Assembly: GCA_038503035.1 (NCBI GenBank)
Contig: JAVSML010024350.1
Coordinates: 309,556-373,555 of the forward strand
Direction of reading: 5' to 3'
DNA from: Crocodylus rhombifer
Taxonomy: Eukaryota > Chordata > Crocodylia > Crocodylidae
DNA length: 64,000 nucleotides
Below are positions 1 to 10,212 of this stretch, piece by piece. Each line of letters opens with the position of its first letter. Position 1 is the stretch's first letter. A program made the translations under genes and the position numbers. The notes under the pieces are model-generated. The model had not been told where the DNA came from, made no database searches, and saw only the letters and a list, made by a program, of their open reading frames with translations.

Positions 1-1070
1 TGGCCAGTACCTGCTTGCATTTACTCTCTAGCTGAGTTCTTCACCTTGCAATATCTATATAGATGGTTTTCCCACTTATCTATCTGCATTTATTCATTCA
101 TCCCTTATTTTTGTTTAAAAACCCAAGAGTTTCTTCCAGGTACTTGGGGTTTTAGTGAGATCTATTTGTGTACAGCTCCTATCTCACAGTCTACAGGATT
201 GGGTGGACTTGCTTTCCTTTCTCAGTGCATGTCCTTCTCTCTGCGTAGCCCAGGATCAGAGGACGATTTAAGGGTAGACACTGCTATGAGCCAAAATCAT
301 ACGGGAGACGAGATGCCCACGCACTTCATTGAAATATAAGTTATAGTGTCTTCAGATAGAGTAGGGAGTCACAGAAGAGCAGGCTTGAACACAGATGGCT
401 TCATGAAACAAACCTGCTAAGTAGGAAATGCACGTGAAAATGTAAAGAAATAAGATGTGCATGTTGCTTGGATTCTTTGTGTTTTCTAGGATGCTGGGTT
501 TGCTTTGGGGAAGCCAACCCAAAATGGAGCTTTACTAGTGTTTTGCCTCACTGATCTTAGTGGTCCATTTCCAGCTTCCTTCAGGGGTTGCTGAGCTGAG
601 CTGAGTGTGAAATATTAGCTGGGGGTGACCACCTCTCCAGGACCTTTTGGAACGGTTACAACTGAACAATGAGCAGGGTTATAGAAGGAGAATCCTTTTG
701 TATATATTTACTCATAAATATATCCTAGATTTGTTAGCATATGTGAAGAGTTCCTGTGGCTTTGAAGGCTTTTTGTGACTGGAACAGAGAGAGAGCAACA
801 CAAGGTGATTTAATGCAAAAGTGCATGTGTGGTTTATGGGTTGAACTTCACTGACTCACTGGTTAGATTAGAGGGCCTCTCCCATCCCACCCCAGTGTGT
901 TTATTCTATTTATCAAGTGAGGATTAAGAAGGAAGAAAGCCAGCCTCAAAAACATGAATACTAGAAAAAATATTTGTGATTAAGGCAAGATTTGAATTTG
1001 TGAATCACAGGAACAGCACAGCAGGATTGTTTCTTCTGTGAAGTTTTAGGGGACCATTGTGTCCTTAGAC
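1..1070. other. intergenic, nothing recognised
   Basis: AT-rich sequence with only short chance reading frames. No exon-like frame with splice sites, repeat hallmark or RNA gene was recognised. Confidence 0.5.
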
Positions 1071-1353
1071 CAGGGGTCAGCAACCCCCGACACGTGTGCC
1101 AAGCATGGCACGCAAGGCCATTTTGCTTGGCGCACCACTGCCAGCCCAGGCTCTAAGCAAATGCTGCCAGCCACGGAGCCCAAGCTGCTCCCAGCAGATG
1201 GCTGGGAGGCTGCAAGCAGACCAGGCTCCATGGGCCGGCTACAGGCTGCAAACAGCTGCTCCAGACTCCGGCATGTCAGCACTCTGGCACCTTCCAAGGT
1301 AGAGATTTTGGGGTTTTTTGGCACTCCAGCCAAAAAAACATTGCCTACCCCTG
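1071..1353. mobile_element. hAT-type MITE with 8-bp target duplication
   Basis: The element begins CAGGGGTCAGCAAC and ends with the inverted GCCTACCCCTG, typical hAT termini. It is flanked by ccttagac (1063-1070) and ccttagaa (1354-1361), an 8-bp target-site duplication with one mismatch. The interior is GC-rich and has no transposase, so this is a non-autonomous copy of about 283 bp. Short reading frames across it on both strands are artefacts of its base composition. Confidence 0.82.
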
Positions 1354-1361
1354 CCTTAGAA

Positions 1362-4032
1362 CATGCTCACATGGGTCTTTACTGAGAAACAACGTTTAGG
1401 GGGGCTTCAAGATGCAAGACAATGTTGTTCTGGAGTCCTTACTGTTTCAAGACTCATTTCTGCACTTGAAAGGATACTCCATTATCTTCCTATCTGGGAC
1501 TCTACTGTGTCCCCTGGTTGGAACCAGCAGTGAGTAGATGGATAAGGAACAGTTTTGCTTTCCTAATCCTCAGTGTGCTTTGATATAGGGAAAACTTAGT
1601 CACTACCAGCTTTAATCCCCTGATTTAGTTCTGTAGACTCTAAGTTGGGAGTCTTATTGGGGATTTGGAAATGTTTCTGTAAGAAATTGTAGACTGATAC
1701 TGGGAACAGGACCAGCTCCATTTGGCTGTTCAGCAAGCAGGGACTGAATCCAAGCCAAAAAGGCAGGGGCACCAAGGATGATAAAACAGTCGAGTACAAT
1801 CCCAGAACATATGTGCTGAAGCCAGTCAGAAGAGAATCTGGATACAAACGAGTGGCACTGAATCTTTTACTGAGAAGAGGTTGAGCATGACACCCTCGAT
1901 GCCTTGGCGAGCTAAATGCATCTCATGGATTGTGTTTAGAGAAAGCAACAGCAGCCATCCTATGTGAAACTCCTGCCTGTATACAATCTGTGCTAGTCTG
2001 TGGTACACCACAACCAGAGAAAGAGGTGTTTGCCAAATCACTTTAGTGACTTCTGTGCCCAGTTTTATATCTCACCCCCTTTCCTCTCCTGTCCTTGTAG
2101 TTAGTTCACAGTAACACTTTTTTTTTAACTCAGTTTGTCACCAATCAGCCTGGGGATTAAGAATGCAAAGGTGCAAGGGTTTATAATACTGGTATTATTA
2201 TAAGTTGAATTTAATTACTCTCCTGTTGGCACCGGTGGTTTTTGTGAAATTATGTTGTAGCTTGAGCAGCAACCTCACTTCAGAGCTAGTTATGTCCCAC
2301 TTGTCTCCTGATGTTATTTCAATAGCTCTTAAATCTGGAATCTTTTTTTCCTGTTTTTTTTTAAAGCAAAATTTACAGCCTAATTCGTATAGGGTGTGTG
2401 GTGCTGTCATCTCCCTGCTGTCAACAGGAAACTAGTCTGCAAAGTGCTTTTGTAAGATGAGGATACCGGCTTGCACATAAATGTACTCGCTTTTGGTGGA
2501 TGTGGTGAGTGAGAATAGTCTGATCTATGTATTATTTGTATGACAGCGTAACTTCGGGATACGATACATATCCCAAAGGCAGAATTGTACTCCAGCAATT
2601 CAAGTGGTAAGCCTATTGCATGTACACAAGTCCCCGAACTTCAGGATCAAGGTGAATAAGAGAACGGTGATTGGTCCTGGCTGAGATTGAGATGACATTC
2701 TGTCCAGAAGGGTTTACTATGGAAATTGGACAGGGTTTTCTGACAGACTGCTACACCCTTGCTATCAAGAATACAGGTGGTGAGTGCTGGCAGCTCATGT
2801 AATATGGCACTAACTCTTCTATCTTGGATGGTCCTTACAGCTCAACCCCAGTTTCTGAAGTGGTATCGGGTCTCTTTTGCCTTGGCAGTTGTCTTATTTT
2901 CAGCTGTACCTTTTTTTTACCAGCAGCATATCAGTTTTTTTGTGTTATACAGTGTCATGGAAGCATGAGACCATATTGTTGCTGGTATTGACTGTTGTTC
3001 TGAGTTTACCTTTTTTCCCCTCCAAAAGAACCAGAACAATGACTCAATTTATACATAGGGTTGCAATGCAATTGGGTCCTCCATAGTCTTGACTTTTGTA
3101 TTTGCAGCATTTTGGAGCATGCAATAAAAATACCAAGTCAGACTTTTTTCAATGCAGTTTTTATTTTAGTGTTTTTAGTTCACTTAACCTTTTGTGTCCT
3201 TTCCTTGGTTACCGGATTCTCCTGTGAGACTGCAAGGGCAACATCAGCGCAAGGTTTTTAGTCATTAATTTTATATTCAAGAGGAAAAGCTGCTTTCCCT
3301 AAAATTGAACCTGAGGGCATAGGGTTAACTTGTATGCAAGGTCAACTTGTAATTGGAACAACAGGGTCAATACATATCCACATCCTAAGAACAGGCAAGT
3401 AGTTAAACTGAATGTTTGGTAGAAAGGTTAGTTAATAGGTGAGGTGTAATTTCAGCATAGACCATGGGAGGGAGACTAGCCACCGTTCTAGGAGGTGGGA
3501 AACTAGGGGAGGGTTGGGGAAAATACTGTTGTGCTTTTGTAAGTAGTGGGCAACCTGTTGGATTGTTAGAACAACCCACTGCAAAGGAGCACAAGGCAAA
3601 TCACAGTCTGACTGAGCTGAGTATCAGGGAGCCCTAATCAAGGAAATTAGGGGTGGACTCGGAGAAGCAGCTATGGCTGTTCGATGTATTGTAATAAATG
3701 CCTTTGTAGCTTCACAAGTGATTCTGCTATTTGGGATGTTTTTCCTCTCCCTCACCGACCTGTCTTAACGTTGTGCTAAGCCAGCATCCCTTTATTCTCA
3801 GTGCAGGAGACAGGCCAGCAGCAGCAAGGTGAAGAATAAAAATAAAAGAAATGGGATGTGTTTTGTTATAGTATAGCATCAGCATGATTTTCATGGGGTT
3901 CGTGGATTCATAGATTAAGTTTAGATGAAACTTCTGGATCTGGTCTGACTTTTTTAAACTTTATTTATTAATTAGCAGAAAGTGCTCATTCTTCGCCCGG
4001 GTTGTTATTTTTCCTCGTGCTGTTCCACTGTT
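1362..4032. other. intergenic, nothing recognised
   Basis: Short frames only (up to about 83 codons), without splice signals or family resemblance that I can see. The last exons of the gene that lies upstream of CAPN10 in mammals (RNPEPL1) were looked for and not recognised. Confidence 0.45.
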
Positions 4033-4402
4033 TCTTCATTACTTTGTCACTCTTGTGCCTGCGTGTCTTAGATGATCTTCTGTGAGATGTTCCACCTTTT
4101 CAACATTAGTTTCTCTAGCTCGAGGCAGTATTTCTTATGCGATGAACAGCAAGATGTTTCACTGTTTCCTCATTAGTTTCTGCAGCTCTTGAGGCAGCAT
4201 TTCTTACGCGAGTCGCGACAAGATGCTCCGCTCTTTCGTCTTTACTTTTGGTCAGTCTTGAAGTGGCATTCCTTCCACGATTATTTGCAAGGTGTAGTGA
4301 CTTTTCTTCATAACTTTCTTGCGATCTTATATTTCGGATCTTTAGGCAGCAGCTGAAGTCCTTTTCCCTGGCATTTTCTGTATGATTCTTTATGCAGAGC
4401 AA
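4033..4402 (-). pseudogene. decayed STPR-repeat ORF remnant
   Basis: On the minus strand a 95-codon frame (4402 to 4115) holds a 23-residue period: SRLTKSKDERAEHLVATR..., then SRAAETNEETVKHLAVHR.... The pattern of paired Arg, ET/DE and HL at fixed spacing matches the STPR type (score-and-three amino acid peptide repeat), a DNA-binding repeat known from silkworm FMBP-1 and often found in mobile-element proteins. A stop follows at 4115-4117, but the repeat continues in a shifted frame (ARETNVEKVEHLTEDHLR) to about 4033. This indicates a single-base frameshift and pseudogenisation. At least four repeat units are visible, the first degenerate. The source element is not identified; a Helitron-like or other transposon ORF is possible. 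Confidence 0.6.
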
Positions 4403-5953
4403 ATTGATAACCAGTGGAAAAAAGGGAAGGAAAAGAAAACCTGAACCAACGGCCGGAGGGCTATGGCTGCCGAATGGCAGAAGTAACTTTGTTTGGAGAT
4501 GTTAGGCAAGGATGTATAATAATGACAGTTGAATTGAATTCAGTGCATCCAAAATGGAGTGGTGCCAGTTTGTTCCCTGAAAAGCGAAGTAATCTTAGTC
4601 ACTGGAAGCCCCAAAAAGGGTCAAGTGAAAAATAACCTGCCTATAATTTTATTCGGGTGGTATTCAGTGATCTTGGAAGGTTTAGAGTAGATTGGACCAG
4701 CCATTCTTGAGTTTTATAAGTAAGCATACATACATACAGACATACACTTAATTTTATACATATAGATTAATTCAATTTATTACATTACAAATTTAACATT
4801 GAAAGATGCATACAATCTCCTAAAACATACCTAAAGACAGGTATCAATCTTCCATCACAGAGCTCCCTTAATTTAAGTCAGTCTTGTGTTCTTTTCTTCT
4901 CTTCCTTTCAGTCCCTTTATGGTTTTTTTGTTACGTTTTTGTGTTTCTTCAGCTATACATGTAACCTGCTTAACAATTCATCCCCTCTTGGTCTGACTTT
5001 CAACTCAGAAAGAAACTTGGTCACACTGAAATTGATGTCAGCAAAAATTTTAGATAAAACATACTATCTGGGATTTATTAAAAGCCCAGCAGAGCCACCC
5101 ATCTCTTAGACGGTGCCTATAGCACATAATATATGAACCAGGCAAAAGGAAAAGCAAGCCCAACTTTTCAAACATATGTGATTAAGTTAATAATATAATT
5201 ACATGTTTTTACCATATACATTTGTATCTCTCATCAGTGGTTACAAAGAGAATTTTTCAAGTTCAGTTTGGTCACCAAAGCTACATAACTACATTTATAT
5301 TCAAAGTTAGTGTTTTAACTTAAAATGCATTTAACGCCCCCCCAAAAAACTGGGTTCAAAACTGTGTGAGATTTAATGTTATTGTAACCCTGGTGTCAGT
5401 TCAGCTTAATTTGAAAATGATATGACCAACATTTCTCCCTGTAAGACGTGACACCACTTTGAGAGGATCAATTTAAAATCACAGCTTTGGCAAAAGTAGT
5501 GCAACTTTAAATATCGATGATGGAAACAAATGAGGGATTTTCTTTGGTTATGAATATTACTATTCAATGCAAGACTCAAAGGGGCCTTCTCAGCCACTGA
5601 ATCCAGTCTAATGATAGACAAAATATCTTGCAGTGTATTTGACAATGGTTTGCTATTAGGACTCCCCAGTTTGATTTAATTTTGTCAGCGGACACACAAA
5701 CCAGTTTGAATTCACATGCTCCTCTCCGTATGGACATGAAAGAACTAAATCTCGAATGGGCACGTGCTTTCTTAGATTTAGGAAGCGAACTAGTCCCAGT
5801 GCTGTACTAGTCAGTAAAGTTTCTTCTTGTAGAGCGCAGGGTCATTTATTGACCTCAGTTCCCGCGAGTTGTTCTGTTGATCAATCCTGCGGGTTAGCTC
5901 CAGGTAACAGCGAGGCTATCAAGGCTGTTAGAAAGGGTGCAGTTTGCCGACAG
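4403..5953. other. AT-rich intergenic, nothing recognised
   Basis: The stretch contains a short CATA-type run near 4727-4747 and otherwise unique-looking AT-rich sequence with no supported gene. Confidence 0.45.
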
Positions 5954-6585
5954 CAGGGGTGTCCCACCTTTTTGAATGTGGGGCCGGATCACGAACTTTT
6001 TATCACCCAGTGGGCCAGCGAGCCATATTCAAAGACCTCACAGGAAGTGGTATCACATCAGACCCCCTCACTGCACGGCCTGCTCCAGCAGCATGCAGAC
6101 CCCCATCCTCAGTCATGCAGGCTACATTAGCAGGACCTGAACTGCCCAGCTCTGCTCTGGCAACTGCATGCCCCGCAGCCTCGGCCCAGCCCCAAGGTGC
6201 CCCCAGCTCCATGCGGGAACTTACCTCGTGCCTCCATCCACCACACATGCGGGCCCGGCGCGGGTCATACTGCAGCTCCCCCAGCCGTGCGCCGGGGGGC
6301 AAGAGGCGCAGCAAGAGAAGAAGCTGCATGTACTGTCCCCAGCTGGGGCAGCCCCGCGCCGTGCAGCCCTCGGGGCAGCGGCTCACTGATGAGCCCACCC
6401 CATGGGGGTAAGCAGCACCCCCCACCCCTTGCTGCCAGCCCTGCCCGCCTTTCCTGGCCGTGGCGGCTCCACACTCCACGGCCGCAGCTTTGTGCTCGGC
6501 AGCGGGTCTGCGCTCCGCCGCGGGCCAGATAAAATGGCTTGGTGGGCCGCATGGCGGCCTGTGGGCCATATGTTGGACAAGCCTG
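5954..6585. mobile_element. hAT-like GC-rich MITE
   Basis: The left end is CAGGGGTGTCCCACC. The right end, read on the other strand, is CAGGCTTGTCCAACATATGG. Both are hAT-type termini, and subterminal GGGCCGGATC and GGGCCATATG boxes are present. The middle is rich in CpG/GC and creates long overlapping false frames on both strands (up to 188 codons), none with a recognisable protein. The flanking octamers (gccgacag and gtttacag) are only weakly alike, so the target duplication is eroded or absent. Confidence 0.65.
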
Positions 6586-7876
6586 GTTTACAGGAACGCC
6601 CAGACCATGCTATATTGCTGAACAAGCATGGAAGCCCCAGCAAGAAGCCCCTAAATAGGAGGGGAAGTAGGGTTGCCCTGGTATAGAAAAGATGAAGAAA
6701 AACTGGCCTATGTGAAACCTGGTCACTGGCTAAGGATTATAGTTGAGTTAGCTGCGAGTCTGCTGTTATGTTAGCTCTAGACCAAATCCTGCAGTCTCCT
6801 TGATTTTGTTTTTAAGTCTGCTCTAAAACTGCTATCATTTCAATGGTGGCTTATGTGAAAACTGCCAGCCAGATCATGAACCCCCTTCTTGCACTAATGA
6901 ACTGTTAAAACGTGTAGTTCCCAAAAGCCTTTAACAGGGCTCCTTAGGTGAGTAACTGCTCCCCCATAGAAGGGATTCAAAGCCTGGCTCTAAATAAGAT
7001 CCATCTCAAAATCATTACAGGTGTTATTAGGGTTTGTTGTACATTTATCTTGGACAGGAGGGCAGGGATTTTGTTTTAGAGCTAATAGTATCTTTCTTAG
7101 CTGTTACTATTATGCTGATGATTTTTAGCTCATGTGCTGTCAAAAATGCAATTACGAGGGGTATAATTCCCATTATAAAGTCTCCACTCCTGAGACAATG
7201 GTCCATTGCTACACTGTATTTCTTATTATTGTTTCATCTTGTCTGTGCAAATGGCTTACTATTATATTATTGCTTTGTAACAGCATATCGGAGACCAACA
7301 TCCTTTCAAAAGTAAGATTAAAGGTTATGAACAGCTACTTTTTATACTATGTGCCAAATGTTTTCCAGTGGTAATTGCATTTCCTTCTACCTGTGTAAAG
7401 TGGAAATGATTCCTTGCAGCAAAATGGGTTTTTTCCCCCGTGAGTGTTTGCCTCAGTAATTTATTTCTAATGATACCTTGCCTGACCATCCCGTTAAAGA
7501 AGAGCTAAATAGGCCATGAAGACTAACAGCTAAATGGAATATGGAGTTCCTCTTTTTCATTTAATACAGCGGTCTCCATCTCCTGGTTTGCAGGCTGTTG
7601 CTTGCAAGATGATACTCTGACATTGCTCTGGGCCAGGAAAATGTTACTTTCCACAACTTCATGCTGCTTCATTCTGACAGGGAGGGCAAGGTATTGCATT
7701 ACCCACAGCAGATTACTTTCTCAGTGTTGTTGTCTGTGGGCTGGCACAGGTTGGAAACCGTTGTATTACTTCAGTCTTCTGGAACTTCACTGTCCTCCAA
7801 GAGCTCTCAAGGACAAATAATACCCAGAAATTATGTGAGCCAGTTCCTTAATTACTCCAGGATCCGTGGACATTTT
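6586..7876. other. intergenic, nothing recognised
   Basis: Only short hydrophobic frames are present (for example 7034-7315), with no supporting splice sites, start context or family match. Confidence 0.4.
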
Positions 7877-8669
7877 TACATGTACTCTGGGGGCACACAC
7901 TTTCATTAAAGTGTCTCCGAGAGTGGCTATAATTAAAGCACCTGGAGCTTCTCATGTAGACAATCCTTGACTTACAACGTTTTGAGTTACAACGTTTTGC
8001 ACTTACGTTTAGAAATTGACACCCTTTGACTTTACAACGCTTGATCCGATGCAATGGCACGCCAGCGAACAAGTTCGCTGTATCGCTCATCTCCCTGGAG
8101 AACAGCTGTCCAAACCTCCTTGGATACCTTCTTTAAGAAAGCCGACAAGACTCCAGAAAAACCTGCAGCCAAGACTCCAGGCCAGAGCCCTTCAAAAAGT
8201 CCAGCAAAGTCACCTCAAAGACGTCCTTCCAAATCAATGATTGATATTTACGATAGGAATACATTAGTGTAGCTATATTACTCATCTATAATTGATCGAG
8301 TACAAAATTCTGAGGTATTTTTGGTGAAAACAGGGTTATTGGGCCTTGGTTCAGGAACCAATCCCCCATTTATAACATAGTTTCTTATGAGTTGCAACAT
8401 TTCGACTTAAGACACGGTTTTCAGGAACCGACTGTCGTAAGTCTGAGGACCGCCTGTACCTGCAATCCCTGTGCTTCAAAATGGAGGCTGGGGCGCTTTA
8501 CCTGAAGCTTGTGGAACGAGCTCTAACTCGAGTGCTCCTGCCACCACTCGGGAGCACAGGGATGCTGGCACAAGCCGTGGAGGCTGGCCGGAATAACCAC
8601 ACGCCAGCAGACTCGATTAATCAAGTCTGCTCAAACGCGCTGTAATTACAGCACCCCCATGCTCATGTA
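7877..8669. repeat. foldback element, copy 1, split by a Tigger-like insertion
   Basis: Two blocks, 7877-7958 and 8459-8669, match the unbroken copy at 50126-50442 in order: a TACATG terminus, a TAATTAAAGC box, a GGGGCGCTTTA box, a GATTAATCAAGTC box and the palindrome GCTGTAATTACAGC. The outer ends are inverted (TACATGTACTCTGGGGG and, reversed, TACATGAGCATGGGGG). The element was interrupted exactly at a TA by the sequence at 7959-8456. No coding capacity is visible. Confidence 0.7.
7959..8456. mobile_element. Tigger/pogo-like DNA transposon remnant
   Basis: The right end, read on the minus strand, starts CAGGCGGTCCTCAGACTTAC; the left end has GACAATCCTTGACTTACAAC. These are inverted termini of pogo/Tigger style, and both sides carry TA (7957-7958 and 8457-8458), the expected target duplication. 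A plus-strand frame at about 8054-8272 has SLDTFFKK followed by Lys/Pro/Ser-rich repeats (TPEKPAAKTP, SPSKSPAKSP). This resembles the tail of a Tigger transposase and suggests an internally deleted copy. The family assignment rests on the termini and TA duplication and is tentative. Confidence 0.65.
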
Positions 8670-8914
8670 CAGGCACCCACCCCGTTTCACCACCTCCGCA
8701 AGCCACCTCCCTTGGCTAAGCAGTCTCTCCTACCTGTTCTGTCCTTATTTTTAGCCTTTTGAACTCTTTGCCACTGCCCTCCCCTACTTGTTGAAAAAAC
8801 CACTTTCAATGCTTTAGCAGTCTTAGGCCTCGCCCAGGTTTATTTCTCCCTTCACCCCTTGAACCAGTCTGTGGCAGCTGTATTTGCCACCTTCAGTATC
8901 AACAAGTTTTTCCC
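8670..8914. other. intergenic, nothing recognised
   Basis: Sequence between the foldback repeat and the CpG-rich promoter; no feature was seen. Confidence 0.4.
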
Positions 8915-9240
8915 CAGCTCTTGGCGCCTTCCGCGTCCCCCGCCGGCGCCACCTCGACGGGGCAGCCCCGCCCCCCAGGGCCGGCCTGGGCACGGCATGC
9001 CGGGAGCTTGCTCCGATGGCATGCCGGGACTTGTAGGCTCCCCGCGCCGCTGGGCTTCGTAGTTTCCAGGCGGAAGGGTGCTCGTTGTGTGTCTGGGATG
9101 ACACGTTCGGATCCGGGCTCCTGGTTGGCTGAGAGGTCAGGCGGCTTCTCGGGAGGTGGTGGGTGGGGGTGGTCCAGAGGTTGCCTAGGAGACGGGCCGG
9201 GGGCGGCGGTGGTGGGTGAGCGCGTGGGGCCGGGCGCACG
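8915..9240. promoter_or_regulatory. CAPN10: CpG-rich promoter region upstream of CAPN10
   Basis: This is the only strongly CpG-rich block before the first CAPN10 coding exon, lying about 0.8-1.1 kb upstream of it. It holds two direct copies of a GGCATGCCGGGA core (8994 and 9018). The second reads, on the minus strand, CTACAAGTCCCGGCATGCC, close to the ZNF143/THAP11 (Staf) motif. A third ACTACGAAGCCCA-like site lies at 9051-9063 on the minus strand, and an RFX X-box-like GTTGCCTAGGAGAC at 9180-9193. No TATA box was seen, which suits a housekeeping-type promoter. A possible splice donor (gtgagc) at 9216 could end a non-coding first exon. Confidence 0.7.
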
Positions 9241-9560
9241 GGGTGGGGGATTTGTAGGGGGCACCGTGCGTGGTGGGGGAGGGGAGGATGCTTAGGGGCA
9301 CTGTGTGTGGGGGAGGGATTTGTAGGGGGCACCGTGTGTGTGTGTGTGTGTGGGGAAGGATGTGTAGGGGAATGTGTAGGGGGTGCTGTGTGTGGGGGGG
9401 AGGGTATGCAGGGCACTTTGTGTGTGTGTGGGGGGGGAAGGATGTGTGGTTGGGGAGGGTGTACAGGGGCATGTGTGGGGCTGAGGGCACCGGGCATGGC
9501 GGTCTGTGGTGGGGGGGGACAGGGTTGCCCAGGCGGGGGCTCTGTGCAAGAAGCCAGTCA
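9236..9560. repeat. G-rich, GT-rich degenerate minisatellite
   Basis: Imperfect tandem units of roughly GGGGAGGATGTGTAGGGG with embedded (GT)n tracts (for example 9333-9352 and 9419-9429). The plus strand is G-runs throughout, so G-quadruplex formation is plausible. Reversed, it yields His/Pro/Thr-rich false frames of up to 224 codons. It lies directly 3' of the CpG block, probably in the first intron of CAPN10. Confidence 0.75.
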
Positions 9561-9870
9561 GGCAGTCGGTGAGCCCATGCACGCGTGGGGAAGGATGCCC
9601 GTGGACCGGCGTGAGGGGGCCTGCGTGGTACCGGTTTAGGTGGGCACACCCCTTCAAGACGGTGTGGGCCAGCACCGTGCCATGGGCAGTGGGCACTGCT
9701 CCAGCCCTACGTGTGATTTGATTGCATTCTGCTTGTATTCTCCTGATGGTTTGTCTCGTTGCTGTCTACCTTGGCGCATCCATTTAAGAGCCCGTGTGGC
9801 AGGGTTACTTCCTTAAGAGGGTATAATTCAGGTGCACTTCTCAGATGTTTCATGTGTTGTTTCTTTGCAG

Positions 9871-9944
9871 TAATGGGTTTTTTGTGGCGGAGGGCTGGCT
9901 TGGACTAGAGTTGCAGCTATGCCTCAAGCTGTAGCGAGGAAACA
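9871..9944 (+). other. CAPN10: candidate non-coding 5' exon of CAPN10
   Basis: A pyrimidine tract and cag (to 9870) precede this stretch, and a consensus donor gtgagt follows at 9945. It contains an ATG at 9919 that opens a short uORF (MPQAVARK...). Joined to the acceptor at 10026, this frame stops within a few codons. The exon is inferred from splice signals only. Confidence 0.3.
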
Positions 9945-10068
9945 GTGAGTGGCTTTATTGTACATTTCTCGGCGTTGTTTGCATTCCCAAAGCTATCATC
10001 CTGATCCTTTCCTGACTTGTTCTGTAGAGATTAATTGGAGATGTAAGCACTTGGACGCTGTGTTGAAA

Positions 10069-10212
10069 ATGTTGGGAGACAGAGTGCAGTCAGATGCAAA
10101 AAGAGACCTTTATAATGACCCCACGTTTCCGGCCGATGATTCCTCCCTCTTTTTTAACTATTCCACCCCACTTGCACAGTTCAGAGGGGAGATTTCCTGG
10201 CTGAGACCGCAG
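10069..10212 (+). CDS. CAPN10: CAPN10 coding exon 1
   Basis: Codes for residues 1-48, from [11 protein letters not shown] to SWLRPQ, covering the short N-terminus and entry to the protease core ([17 protein letters not shown]). A consensus donor gtgagt follows the CAG codon (phase 0). An acceptor-like ctgtag ends at 10026, so about 42 nt of 5' UTR may belong to the same exon. A is at -3 of the ATG. Confidence 0.9.

Noticed and set aside
5756..6686. Several 90-188-codon frames on both strands
   Set aside because: They overlap in all frames across a GC-rich hAT-like MITE with defined termini; no coding signature.
8823..9696. Overlapping minus-strand frames of 121-224 codons, rich in Pro/His/Thr
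   Set aside because: They are translations of the GC-rich promoter and the GT/G-rich minisatellite; composition explains them and no protein motif is present.
9949..10068. Longer CAPN10 N-terminus starting at 9949
   Set aside because: The frame is open, but the upstream part shows no similarity to calpain-10 and contains an acceptor-like ctgtag at 10026; the start at 10069 fits the family length.
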